Shown here piece by piece: positions 56,482 through 64,000 of a stretch of 64,000 nucleotides of DNA. The stretch's first letter is position 1, and the number at the start of each line of letters is the position of its first letter. A program made the translations under genes and the position numbers. Source of the DNA: Xanthobacteraceae bacterium (lineage in GTDB: Bacteria > Pseudomonadota > Alphaproteobacteria > Rhizobiales > Xanthobacteraceae); the NCBI GenBank assembly GCA_029239875.1, contig JARBUD010000002.1:62001-126000 (forward strand), in the 5' to 3' direction. The notes below the pieces were generated by a model. That model searched no databases. It saw only the letters and a program-made list of their open reading frames with translations, and had not been told where the DNA came from.

Positions 56482-57732
56482 CTAGCGCGAACGTTCCCTC
56501 GCCGCGACCGTTGCGCAATCGGTGGTCGGCCGCGCGCCGGAGAGCCTGGCAGCGAGCCAGTCCGCCGCCGCACCGGCACTGGCGGTCGCCGCGTCGCCAT
56601 GCGAGGCGAAGGGAACCTCCCGATAGTCGAGCTTGACCCCGTCGCGACAGAGCTGGCGGGCGAAGTCACGCGTCGCCGCCGGCGCCACCAGCGCGTCGCC
56701 GTCGCCCTGGGCGAGGAAGACCGGCACGCCGCGCCGCGGCTGCGCCGAGTTCATGGCGATCACGCGATTCCAGTCGGCGCGGTGCTCGGCGCCGGGCTGC
56801 AGGAAGCCGGTCTGGCCGTAGCTCAGCGCGGCGAGGCCGAGCGCCAGCCGCTCGGGCAGGCCGATGCTGCACAGCGTGGCGATGCGCTCCACCGTCGGCA
56901 CCGCAGCGGGCCGCACGACCTCGCCCAGCGGCAGGCCATAGGAACGGCTCCACGACCAGGCGGCGAACGAGGCGATGACATCCCCGGCCGGCGTGCCGAT
57001 GTCCGACGCCAGCAGGCGTCGCAGCTGGGTCGGCGCCGACACCGCGGCGACGCCCTCCAGCCGCAGCTCCGGCGCGTAGCTGCGGGCGACCTGCCCGGCG
57101 AACAGCGAGGCCTGCCCGCCTTCCGAGAAGCCCCAGGTGGCGTAGCGGCTGCCGGCGTGCAGGCCGGGCAGGGCACGGGCGGCGCGCACCGCGTCGATCA
57201 TCGCATGCGCCGCGCTGCGGCCGTCGAGATAGGGATGGACGCTGCCCTCGCCGAGGCCCTGATAATCGGTCGCCACCACGACATAGCCATCCGCGAGCAG
57301 CTGCTGCAGGCCGCTGATCGAATGGAAATCGTGCTGCGGCGTCAGCGAGGGCGCGCAGCCGGGCGCGATGCCCGTGGTGCCGTGGCCCCAGGAGACCACA
57401 GGCCGCGGCGCGCGGCCCTGTTCCGGTCCGGCGGCGATGACGCCGGAGACGGCGACCGGCCCGCCGGCATCGCTGCGCGAGCGGTAGATGATGCGGTAGG
57501 CGACGCTGGCGCCGGGCGGCGGCGCCACCGGCTCGGCGCGGATGAGCGTGCCGGCGCGGCCGGGCAGCTCGGCCGGGGCGACGGAATAGAAGCCGTCCTG
57601 GCCGGGGGCGGCCCGATGGGCGCCGGCTTCATAGGGATCGCCCGGATTGCTCGCCTGCGCGAGGACCGGCGAAAGCGACAGCACCATCGCGGCGACGCAG
57701 GCCGACCGCACACCCTTCCAACACGTCATCAT
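56482..57732 (-). CDS. Secretory lipase/prolyl-oligopeptidase-like hydrolase
   Basis: A 416-residue exported alpha/beta hydrolase. The signal peptide (about 1-27) ends in ALAQA-like sequence. The nucleophile is the serine in WGFSEGGQ. Other features are WGHGTTGIAPGCAPS, the TDYQGLG segment and VFLAQGDGDALVAP with the acid. These fit the secretory lipase (LIP, PF03583) family. The ATG pair at 57732/57729 follows CGAGGGC. Substrate unknown; likely an extracytoplasmic esterase. Confidence 0.85.
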   Translation of the reverse strand: MMTCWKGVRSACVAAMVLSLSPVLAQASNPGDPYEAGAHRAAPGQDGFYSVAPAELPGRAGTLIRAEPVAPPPGASVAYRIIYRSRSDAGGPVAVSGVIAAGPEQGRAPRPVVSWGHGTTGIAPGCAPSLTPQHDFHSISGLQQLLADGYVVVATDYQGLGEGSVHPYLDGRSAAHAMIDAVRAARALPGLHAGSRYATWGFSEGGQASLFAGQVARSYAPELRLEGVAAVSAPTQLRRLLASDIGTPAGDVIASFAAWSWSRSYGLPLGEVVRPAAVPTVERIATLCSIGLPERLALGLAALSYGQTGFLQPGAEHRADWNRVIAMNSAQPRRGVPVFLAQGDGDALVAPAATRDFARQLCRDGVKLDYREVPFASHGDAATASAGAAADWLAARLSGARPTTDCATVAARERSR

Positions 57733-58013
57733 CGGGCCCTCGGCTCGCGCCCGGCGCTCGCCGGGACAGGCGCCGCCGGATCGGCAGCGGCCCGATTTGA
57801 GAAGCAAGGCAAGGTCGGGTCTTTCGAAAGTGCGCCAGCTCTGTCGGCGCCGCCCGGCAGGTCCCCTTGGGGCACCTATGCCAAGATATGACGATGCCAG
57901 CCGAACTTATGACGGAGCTAAGCCCAGGCATGATGTTGGCGGCCGGAGCCCGTCCCTATTCTTCTCGACACGACTGGACGCCCCCCACGGTCCAGCGATC
58001 AAGGAGAACCACG

Positions 58014-58217
58014 ATGAACAAGTTCCTCGCCCTCGCCATCCTGTCCACCACCGTCGCCCTGGGCGCCGCCTCGGCCGAGGCCGCCACCTATTCCTACGGC
58101 CCCGCCCGGCAGACGGTCATCGTCGAAGGCCGCAACGCCGCCGATTTCTTCGCCGCCCGCAACGGCGCCGCGGCGATCAACCAGCAGTCCGAGCTCAACG
58201 CTCGCCAGACCCGCTGA
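58014..58217 (+). CDS. Small exported peptide
   Basis: A 67-residue precursor. Residues 1-23 are a Sec signal (basic MNK, hydrophobic core, AEA cleavage), leaving a mature peptide of about 44 residues with YSYGPARQTVIVEGRNAADFF. It has an AAGGAGAA site at 58001-58008 and is followed by two hairpins, the second a good terminator. No family is known to me. It is a single-gene unit. Confidence 0.75.
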   Translation: MNKFLALAILSTTVALGAASAEAATYSYGPARQTVIVEGRNAADFFAARNGAAAINQQSELNARQTR

Positions 58218-58257
58218 ACCGAGCCACGATCGCCACGCCTTCGGGCGTGGCATTGAT

Positions 58258-58292
58258 CGGCCCGATCGCAGGATCGGGCCGATTGTGTTTTC
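58258..58292 (+). terminator. Intrinsic terminator after the small exported peptide gene
   Basis: A 10-bp perfect stem CGGCCCGATC/GATCGGGCCG with a GCAG loop is followed by ATTGTGTTTTC. A second hairpin (GCCACGCC/GGCGTGGC, TTCG loop) lies just upstream at 58232-58251. It ends the small-peptide transcript and lies at the end of the convergent AraC gene, so it may serve both. Confidence 0.75.
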
Positions 58293-59286
58293 AGGGAGCT
58301 GCCCCCGCATCGGCCCGCAGCGCGCCCGGCGCCCGGCCGGTGACGCGCTTGAAGGCGCGGCTGAAGGCGGCCTGCGAGCCGTAGCCGAGCCGATGCGCGG
58401 CGACCTCGATCGGCACGTGGTCGCGCCCGATCCATTGCACGGCGAGCCGCATGCGCAGCTCGGTGAGGTAGCGCAGCGGCGTCATGCCGGTCACTTCGAG
58501 GAAGCGCTCGGCGAACACCGAGCGCGACGAGCCCATCTCGGCGGCGAGCTCCGCCACCGTCCAGTCGCGCCCGGGATCGCGATGCACCGCGGCGATCACC
58601 CGGCCGAGGCGCGGGTCGCGCAGCGCCGAGATCCAGCCGCTGGCCTCGCCGCAGCCGCATTCCACCCAGGCGCGGACGATGAAGGCGGAGACGACGTCGG
58701 CGAGCCGCGCGAGAATGCCGGCAAAGCCCGCCCGGTCGCCGCGCGTCTCGCGCTCCATCGCCTCCAGCATCGGCAGGATCTCGGGATAGCGGCCCAGCAG
58801 CGTGCCGGCGAACATCAGCTCCGGCATCAGCGCGATGAGCGGGTTCATGCCGCCGAGGTCGAATTCCATGCAGCCGCTGAACACCAGCACCCGGCTGGTC
58901 GGGCAGCTCTCGCCGGCGCAGGCGCTGATGGCGCTGACGCTCGGGCAGAGCGGCGCGGCGGCATAGGCGGCGACGTCGCGGCACGGCAGTTCCGGCTGCG
59001 AGACCAGGTCGTGCAGGCCGCCGCGCGGCAGCAGCACCGCATCCCCGGTCGCCATCTCGTGCACCGTCCCGTCCTCGCGGCGCAGGAACACCGGACCCTG
59101 CGCGACGAAATGGAACTGCGCGCGTCCCTGAGCCAGGCCGAAGCGCAGCCCGAAGGGCGGCGACAGCTCGATGCGGCGATAGTCGATGCCGGCGAGGCGC
59201 ATGCCCATCAGGAGCTCGCTCACCAGCTCGGCGGCCGGCCGCACCCCGTTGCCATTTCCGCTATTGCCGGACGAATGATCAATCAT
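58291..59286 (-). CDS. AraC-family regulator with cupin domain
   Basis: A 331-residue AraC regulator. The N-terminal AraC-binding cupin domain (about 25-120) has ATGDAVLLPRGGLHDL. The DNA-binding region (about 225-325) has DWTVAELAAEMGSSRSVFAERF and PIEVAAHRLGYGSQAAFSRAFKR, then GRAPGALR. It is divergent from an MFS exporter across 82 bp and is its likely regulator. The ATG at 59286 was chosen; upstream frame is low-complexity. Confidence 0.88.
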   Translation of the reverse strand: MIDHSSGNSGNGNGVRPAAELVSELLMGMRLAGIDYRRIELSPPFGLRFGLAQGRAQFHFVAQGPVFLRREDGTVHEMATGDAVLLPRGGLHDLVSQPELPCRDVAAYAAAPLCPSVSAISACAGESCPTSRVLVFSGCMEFDLGGMNPLIALMPELMFAGTLLGRYPEILPMLEAMERETRGDRAGFAGILARLADVVSAFIVRAWVECGCGEASGWISALRDPRLGRVIAAVHRDPGRDWTVAELAAEMGSSRSVFAERFLEVTGMTPLRYLTELRMRLAVQWIGRDHVPIEVAAHRLGYGSQAAFSRAFKRVTGRAPGALRADAGAAP

Positions 59287-59368
59287 CTCGGAGTTGATTT
59301 CATGGATCGTCCGGCGAATCCAGCCTATCTCCTGCTGCAACGCACAACGCTTCTCCGAAAGGCACCCC

Positions 59369-60649
59369 ATGAGCGAAACCTTGCAGTGGCAGGAGGGAGC
59401 GCCCGACGCGGCCGCGCTCCCCGGCCCCGCGCCCGCCGTCGACGCGACGGCGGCACCCTCCGCCTTCGATGCGGCGGGACCCGCCGAGACCACCATCGCG
59501 CCGGCCTGGGCCGCCGTGTTCTCGCTAACACTGGGCGTGTTCGGCCTGGTGACGGCGGAATTCCTGCCCGCCAGCCTGCTCACGCCGATGGCGGCCGATC
59601 TCGGCATTTCCGAGGGCGCCGCCGGCCAGGCGGTCACCGCCACCGCCGCGGTGGCGCTGGTGGCGAGCCTCCTCGTCTCAGCCGCGACCCGCCGCCTGGA
59701 CCGGCGCATCGTACTGCTCGCCTTCACCCTGCTGCTGATCGTCTCCAACCTGCTGGTCGCCTTCGCGCCGGACCTCGCCTCGCTGATCGTCGGGCGCGTG
59801 CTGCTCGGCGCGGCGCTGGGCGGCTTCTGGGCGATGTCGGCGGCGCTCGCCATGCGCCTCGTGCCGGAAGCGCTGGTGCCGCGGGCGCTGTCGATCATGT
59901 TCAGCGGCGTCTCCGCCGCCACCATCTTCGCCGCGCCGGTCGGCTCCTATGTCGGCGACCTGCTCGGCTGGCGCGCCGTGTTCCTGATCGCCGCGGGGCT
60001 CGCGGTCGCCACGCTGGCCTTCCAGCTCGCCACCCTGCCGAAGATGCCGCCGGCCGGCACGGCGGGGCTGCGCACCCTCGTCGAGGTGCTGCGCCGGCCG
60101 CGCATCGGCATCGGCCTGTTCTCGGCGCTGCTGGTCTTCGCCGGGCACTTCGCCTTCTTCACCTATATCCGGCCCTTCCTGGAGACGGTGACGGGGGTGG
60201 GCATCAGCGCGGTGTCCGGCATATTGCTCGGCTTCGGCGTCGCCAATTTCGCCGGCACGCTGCTCGCCGGGCCGGTGCTGGAGCGCAGCCTGCGCCTCGC
60301 CCTCGTCTCCATGCCGCTGCTGATGGGCGCTCTCGGCCTCGGCCTGGCGACGCTGCAGAGCACGCCGCTGGCGGATTCGCTGATGGTGGCGGTCTGGGGC
60401 CTCGCCTTCGGCGCGGTGCCGGTCGCCTGGTCGACCTGGCTCACCCGAACCGTGCCCGACCAGGCCGAGACCGCCGGCGGCCTCCTGGTGGCGGCGATGC
60501 AGCTCGCCATCTCCATCGGCGCGGCCGGCGGCGGCGTCATCTTCGACGCCAGCGGCGCACAGGCGGTGTTCGCGGCCGCCAGCGCGGTGCTGCTGGTCGC
60601 GGCGCTGATCATCCTCGTCGGCGTGCGCTCGCGCCCGACGCCGGCCTGA
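59369..60649 (+). CDS. MFS transporter, DHA1-like
   Basis: A 426-residue MFS exporter with twelve helices after an alanine/proline-rich N-terminal tail of about 45 residues. Segments include LGVFGLVTAEFLPASLLTPMAADLGIS, RRLDRRIVLLAF (motif A) and GGFWAMSAALAMRLVP. The divergent AraC gene suggests inducible export. Substrate unknown. The ATG at 59369 follows GAAAGG. Confidence 0.9.
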   Translation: MSETLQWQEGAPDAAALPGPAPAVDATAAPSAFDAAGPAETTIAPAWAAVFSLTLGVFGLVTAEFLPASLLTPMAADLGISEGAAGQAVTATAAVALVASLLVSAATRRLDRRIVLLAFTLLLIVSNLLVAFAPDLASLIVGRVLLGAALGGFWAMSAALAMRLVPEALVPRALSIMFSGVSAATIFAAPVGSYVGDLLGWRAVFLIAAGLAVATLAFQLATLPKMPPAGTAGLRTLVEVLRRPRIGIGLFSALLVFAGHFAFFTYIRPFLETVTGVGISAVSGILLGFGVANFAGTLLAGPVLERSLRLALVSMPLLMGALGLGLATLQSTPLADSLMVAVWGLAFGAVPVAWSTWLTRTVPDQAETAGGLLVAAMQLAISIGAAGGGVIFDASGAQAVFAAASAVLLVAALIILVGVRSRPTPA

Positions 60650-60670
60650 CGAAATAAGGCGGGCGGCGCT

Positions 60671-61279
60671 TCACCGCGCCGTCCGCGCGTCCTCTGCGAG
60701 GGCTGCGCGCACCAGCACCCGCGCCGCGGCGCCCGCCGATTCCATGTAGCTGGCGTCGCGGTTGAGCAGCACGACGGCGAAGGAGCCGTCGATCAGCAGC
60801 ACGATCTGCCGCGCCAGCTCCCGCGCCCCGCCCGCGCCCGCCTCCTCGAACAGCGCGCTCAGCCAGTCCTCCACCCGCTTCTTGTGCAGGCGGCCGGCGA
60901 GGATGGCGGGATGCCCGGGCAGGTTGACCAGCTCGACCGAGGTGCGCAGGAAGCCGCAGCCCTTCCAGCGCGAATGGGTGGCCGCACGGGCGAGGTCGAC
61001 GAACAGCGCCTCGATGCGCGCGGCGACGTCGCCCTCGCTCGCCGCATAATGGCGCTTGAACCAGGCGAGGTTCGGCTGGTCGCGCATCTCCAGATAGGCG
61101 GCGATCAGGTCGTCCTTGCTGCGGAAATGATAATAGAGCGTGCGCTTGGTGACGCCGGCCTTGGCCGCCACCGCGTCGACGCTGACGGCGCGGATGCCTT
61201 CGCCGTGGAACAGCTTCCCGGCCGCCTGGAGGATGCGCTCGCGCGTCGGCGCGGGAACGGCGGGGGACGTCGGCTGCAT
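60671..61279 (-). CDS. TetR-family regulator
   Basis: A 202-residue TetR protein. The HTH is at about 25-50 (RAVSVDAVAAKAGVTKRTLYYHF). The ligand domain has GCGFLRTSVELVNLPGHPA, the pattern of the TetR_C_33/AcrR-like set. The ATG at 61279 was chosen; a longer frame to 61315 overlaps the palindrome at 61287-61312, which looks like its operator. It is divergent from the alpha/beta hydrolase gene. Confidence 0.9.
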   Translation of the reverse strand: MQPTSPAVPAPTRERILQAAGKLFHGEGIRAVSVDAVAAKAGVTKRTLYYHFRSKDDLIAAYLEMRDQPNLAWFKRHYAASEGDVAARIEALFVDLARAATHSRWKGCGFLRTSVELVNLPGHPAILAGRLHKKRVEDWLSALFEEAGAGGARELARQIVLLIDGSFAVVLLNRDASYMESAGAAARVLVRAALAEDARTAR

Positions 61280-61286
61280 GCGACTA

Positions 61287-61312
61287 ATGTATACCGGGTA
61301 GTGAATATACAT
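61287..61312. promoter_or_regulatory. Candidate TetR operator
   Basis: The arms ATGTATA (61287-61293) and TATACAT (61306-61312) form a perfect 7-base inverted repeat with a 12-base spacer. It lies between the divergent TetR and hydrolase genes, seven bases upstream of the chosen TetR start. Its AT-rich arms stand out in GC-rich DNA. Binding by the adjacent TetR protein is inferred. Confidence 0.65.
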
Positions 61313-61358
61313 CAACGCGGCCGCTCTCTAGCGTTTCCTGCCGACGGGAGGGGACGCC

Positions 61359-62306
61359 ATGCTCGACATCGAGCCGCAAGCCGTTGACATCGCTTGCCGC
61401 GACGGGGTGGTGCTGGGCGGGCATTTCTGGCCCGGCCGCCGGCACGGCGACGCCGGCGCGGTCGTCGTCAACCCCGCCACCGGGGTGCTGGCGCGCTACT
61501 ATCACCGCTATGCCCGCTTCCTCGCCGGCCACGGCTTCGACGTGCTCACCTTCGACTATCGCGGCATCGGCGCCTCGCGGCCGGCGAGCCTGCGCGGCTG
61601 CCGCTATCGCTGGCGCGACTGGGGCGAGAAGGACGTCGACGCGGCGCTCGGCTTCATGACGCGGCAGGCGCGCTCGGGACCGCTCATGGTGGTCGGCCAC
61701 AGCATCGGCGGCTTCCTGCCGGGAATGGCCGAGAACGGCCGGCTGGTCGCGCGGATGCTCACCGTCGGCGCGCAATATGCCTGGTGGCCGGACTATGCGC
61801 CCCGCCGCCGGCTGCCGCTGCTGCTCAAATGGCATGTCGCCATGCCCGCCGCGACCGCCTTCTGCGGCTATTTCCCCGGCAGGCGGCTCGGCTGGCTGGA
61901 GGACCTGCCGGCCGGCGTCGCGCATGAATGGAGCTTCCGCGGCCCACGCTTCGAGACCAGCCATCCGCGCGCCGAGCGCCGCGACGTGCTGTTCCGCATG
62001 GCGAGCGTGCGGGCGGCGATCCTCGCCGTCTCGGTCGACGACGACGAGTTCGGCACCATCCCGGCGGTGCGCCGGGGGCTGCGCTACTACGCCAATGCCG
62101 GCCGCACGCTGGTGCGGATCGCCCCGGCCGACTATGGCCGCGACGCCATCGGCCATTTCCAGCTGTTCCACGACAGCCACGCCGCCGGCTTCTGGATCGA
62201 CACGCTGATCTGGCTGCGCGACGGCCGCAATCCCTGGCCGCGGCAGGTGGTGGAAGCCGACGGGGCCGCGGGCCGCGGGAGCTCGCACGGGTATCCGACC
62301 GCTTGA
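61359..62306 (+). CDS. Alpha/beta hydrolase
   Basis: A 315-residue alpha/beta hydrolase. The N-terminal LTFDYRGIGAS segment is followed by the nucleophile elbow GHSIGG; the acid is probably D of VSVDDDEFGT and the histidine in GHFQLFHD. Substrate is unknown; the size and lid region suggest a lipase or thioesterase-like member. It is probably controlled by the divergent TetR. 113 bp without a gene follow to the GT2 gene. Confidence 0.85.
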   Translation: MLDIEPQAVDIACRDGVVLGGHFWPGRRHGDAGAVVVNPATGVLARYYHRYARFLAGHGFDVLTFDYRGIGASRPASLRGCRYRWRDWGEKDVDAALGFMTRQARSGPLMVVGHSIGGFLPGMAENGRLVARMLTVGAQYAWWPDYAPRRRLPLLLKWHVAMPAATAFCGYFPGRRLGWLEDLPAGVAHEWSFRGPRFETSHPRAERRDVLFRMASVRAAILAVSVDDDEFGTIPAVRRGLRYYANAGRTLVRIAPADYGRDAIGHFQLFHDSHAAGFWIDTLIWLRDGRNPWPRQVVEADGAAGRGSSHGYPTA

Positions 62307-62419
62307 GCACCCCGCCCCACCTTGCGCACGAAACCGTGAAGCCGGGTATTCCTACGGCGCCGCCGTTTGTTTATGGATGGTTCCTCAAGGGACACTCCAC
62401 CGGGGGCCGCGCACCGTTC

Positions 62420-63355
62420 ATGAAGCTCATCATCCAGATCCCCTGCTACAATGAGGCGGAGACGCTCGCCATCGCCCTGGCCGAGCTGCCGCGGCAGGTC
62501 GAGGGCTTCGACGTCGTCGAATGGCTGGTGATCGACGACGGCAGCAGCGACGACACCGCCGCCATCGCCCGCGCCAACGGCGTCGACCACGTCGTGCGCC
62601 ACAGCGTCAATCTCGGCCTCGCCCGCGGCTTCATGACCGGGCTCGACGCCTGCCTGCGCCGCGGCGCCGACGTCATCGTCAATACCGACGCCGACAACCA
62701 GTACAACGCCGCCGACATCCCCGCCCTCGTCGCGCCGGTGCTGGAAGGGCGGGCGGAAATCGTCGTCGGCGCACGGCCCATCGCCACCATCGAGCACTTC
62801 TCGCCGGTCAAGAAGCTCTTGCAGAAGCTCGGCAGCTGGGTCGTCCGGGTGGCGAGCAAGACCGACATCCCCGACGCGCCGAGCGGCTTCCGCGCCATCT
62901 CGCGCGACGCGGCGCAGCAGCTCATCGTCTTCAACAACTACACCTACACGCTGGAGACCATCATCCAGGCCGGCCAGCGCGGCATCCCGATCATGTCCGT
63001 GCCGATCCGCGTGAACGGCGACCTGCGCCCCTCGCGGCTGGTCAAGAGCATCCCGTCCTATCTGCGCCGCTCGATCGCGACGATCATCCGCATCTTCGTC
63101 ATCTACCGGCCGTTCCGCTTCTTCGGCACCATCGGCGCGGTGCTCTTCGCCCTCGGCACCTTGATCGGCCTGCGCTACCTGTGGTTCTTCCTGGAAGGCA
63201 GCGGCGAAGGCCACGTGCAGTCGCTCATCCTCGGCAGCATCCTGCTCGGCATGGGCTTCCAGACCATCCTCATCGCCTTCGTCGCCGACCTCCTCGCCGC
63301 CAATCGCCGGCTGATGGAGGAGGTGCGGTACAAGATGAATCGCGGCAACCGCTAG
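62420..63355 (+). CDS. Glycosyltransferase family 2
   Basis: A 311-residue GT2 membrane-associated enzyme. Features are IIQIPCYNEAETLAIAL, VIDDGSSDDT, VNTDADNQY (DxD-type metal site) and PSGFRAISRDAA. Two C-terminal helices lie at about 230-290. It resembles DPM1/ArnC-like enzymes that use polyprenyl phosphate, but the acceptor is not known. The ATG at 62420 was chosen; a longer frame overlaps the hydrolase gene. It is followed by two methyltransferase genes. Confidence 0.88.
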   Translation: MKLIIQIPCYNEAETLAIALAELPRQVEGFDVVEWLVIDDGSSDDTAAIARANGVDHVVRHSVNLGLARGFMTGLDACLRRGADVIVNTDADNQYNAADIPALVAPVLEGRAEIVVGARPIATIEHFSPVKKLLQKLGSWVVRVASKTDIPDAPSGFRAISRDAAQQLIVFNNYTYTLETIIQAGQRGIPIMSVPIRVNGDLRPSRLVKSIPSYLRRSIATIIRIFVIYRPFRFFGTIGAVLFALGTLIGLRYLWFFLEGSGEGHVQSLILGSILLGMGFQTILIAFVADLLAANRRLMEEVRYKMNRGNR

Positions 63356-63371
63356 AGAAAGAGCGACAGCC

Positions 63372-63941
63372 ATGGCCGATCAGGGTTCGGAAGGGCTTCT
63401 ATCGCCTTTCCTGCGTAACCAGCGCTTTGAAGCCGCCAAGCCGTATCTGCGGGGACGGGTGCTCGATATCGGCTGCGGAGCCGGCGGCCTCGCCCGGTAT
63501 GTCGAACCTCACGCCTATTTCGGGACGGACGTGGACGAAGCTTCGCTCGCTCTGGCAAGGGCCAATCATCCCGGCCATCGCTTCAGCCCGACAATGCCGG
63601 ATGAAGGCGAGCGGTTCGATACGGTCGTCGCGCTGGCCGTCATCGAGCATGTACCGAGCCCGGCGGAGTTCCTGCGCAGCCTCGCCAAATATCTCAGCGC
63701 CTCGAAGGATGCGCGGATCATCTGCACCACGCCCCATCCCGCAGTCGATTTCATTCACGGGCTGGGATCGCGCATCGGCCTGTTCAGCCGCTCCGCCAAT
63801 GACGAGCACGAAGATCTACTGGACCGCGCGGCACTGGACCGCGCCTCGACGCAAGCCGGATTGAAGCTGGTGGAGTACAAGCGTTTCCTGTTCGGCGCGA
63901 ACCAGATCGCCGCCATCAGCGGGGGAGGTGAGGCGGCGTGA
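63372..63941 (+). CDS. Class I SAM-dependent methyltransferase
   Basis: A 189-residue methyltransferase. Motif I is VLDIGCGAGGLARYV, followed by GTDVDEASLALA and ALAVIEHVPSPAEFLRSL. It lies 16 bases after the GT2 gene and overlaps the next methyltransferase by GTGA. It is probably part of a surface-polysaccharide or lipid-sugar operon, inferred from its neighbours. Substrate unknown. Confidence 0.87.
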   Translation: MADQGSEGLLSPFLRNQRFEAAKPYLRGRVLDIGCGAGGLARYVEPHAYFGTDVDEASLALARANHPGHRFSPTMPDEGERFDTVVALAVIEHVPSPAEFLRSLAKYLSASKDARIICTTPHPAVDFIHGLGSRIGLFSRSANDEHEDLLDRAALDRASTQAGLKLVEYKRFLFGANQIAAISGGGEAA

Positions 63942-64000
63942 AAGTCTCTGGCGGCTTGAAAGAGCAGGATATTACGGTCGGGAATACCTACGACAAGTAC
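63938..64000 (+). CDS. Methyltransferase, 5' end only (partial)
   Basis: The reading frame starts at a GTG (63938) overlapping the previous stop and runs off the window after 21 codons. A GGGGGAGG site precedes it. The segment VGNTYDKY at the edge is a typical start of a class I SAM methyltransferase that recognises sugar or lipid substrates. Identity beyond that cannot be judged. Confidence 0.55.
   Translation, partial: MKVSGGLKEQDITVGNTYDKY

Overview
The window is very GC-rich, has short intergenic gaps, and contains operons coupled by 4-bp ATGA/GTGA overlaps. Dispersed palindromic repeats and the gene families present suggest the chromosome of an alphaproteobacterium of the order Hyphomicrobiales, probably near Xanthobacteraceae (Ancylobacter/Starkeya/Xanthobacter type). 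That placement is inference from style and gene content. I see no phage, insertion sequence, CRISPR array or origin. One tRNA gene, tRNA-Gly(GCC), is present.

Layout. 1-8019 is mixed housekeeping: the end of a queuosine-precursor transporter, a phytase-type esterase, cytochrome b561, a RutR-like regulator, a DsbA-like thiol protein, a fused APH/P-loop kinase, threonine aldolase and a MocR regulator. 8388-16211 is a complete Nit1C (nitrilase, cyanide/nitrogen-starvation) cluster of nine tightly coupled genes. It has a textbook sigma-54 promoter upstream and two passengers, a glycosyltransferase and an LnmK-like protein. 16375-21004 holds tRNA-Gly, an Lrp regulator divergent from an arginase-ornithine cyclodeaminase pair (arginine to proline), and OpgH glucan synthase.

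21174-25855 is the least understood region: a zinc-less MDR dehydrogenase, a QueD/PTPS-fold protein lacking its catalytic residues, a glycosyltransferase and a methyltransferase, facing a RibD-type reductase and a cytochrome b561. It looks like an uncharacterised pathway to a modified pterin, deazapurine or related small molecule. 25975-28962 holds a Nudix hydrolase, NAD synthetase and a small hypothetical gene. 28959-35581 is a CUT1 ABC importer with an IclR regulator and an FAD oxidoreductase. Two matching palindromes (9-7-9) in front of the importer and the oxidoreductase are the likely IclR operators.

35698-44302 carries PPK2, a DUF3182/hydrolase pair, an MFS exporter, a type III PKS with its ICMT-like methyltransferase, and a catalase-like protein with cytochrome b561. 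44353-55845 is a drug-efflux and signalling block: AraC regulator, RND pump, EmrAB-type pump, FixL/FixJ-like two-component pair and a lone receiver. 55873-64000 holds a membrane protein, a secretory lipase, a small exported peptide, AraC/MFS and TetR/hydrolase divergent pairs, a GT2 glycosyltransferase and two methyltransferase genes, the last cut by the window edge.
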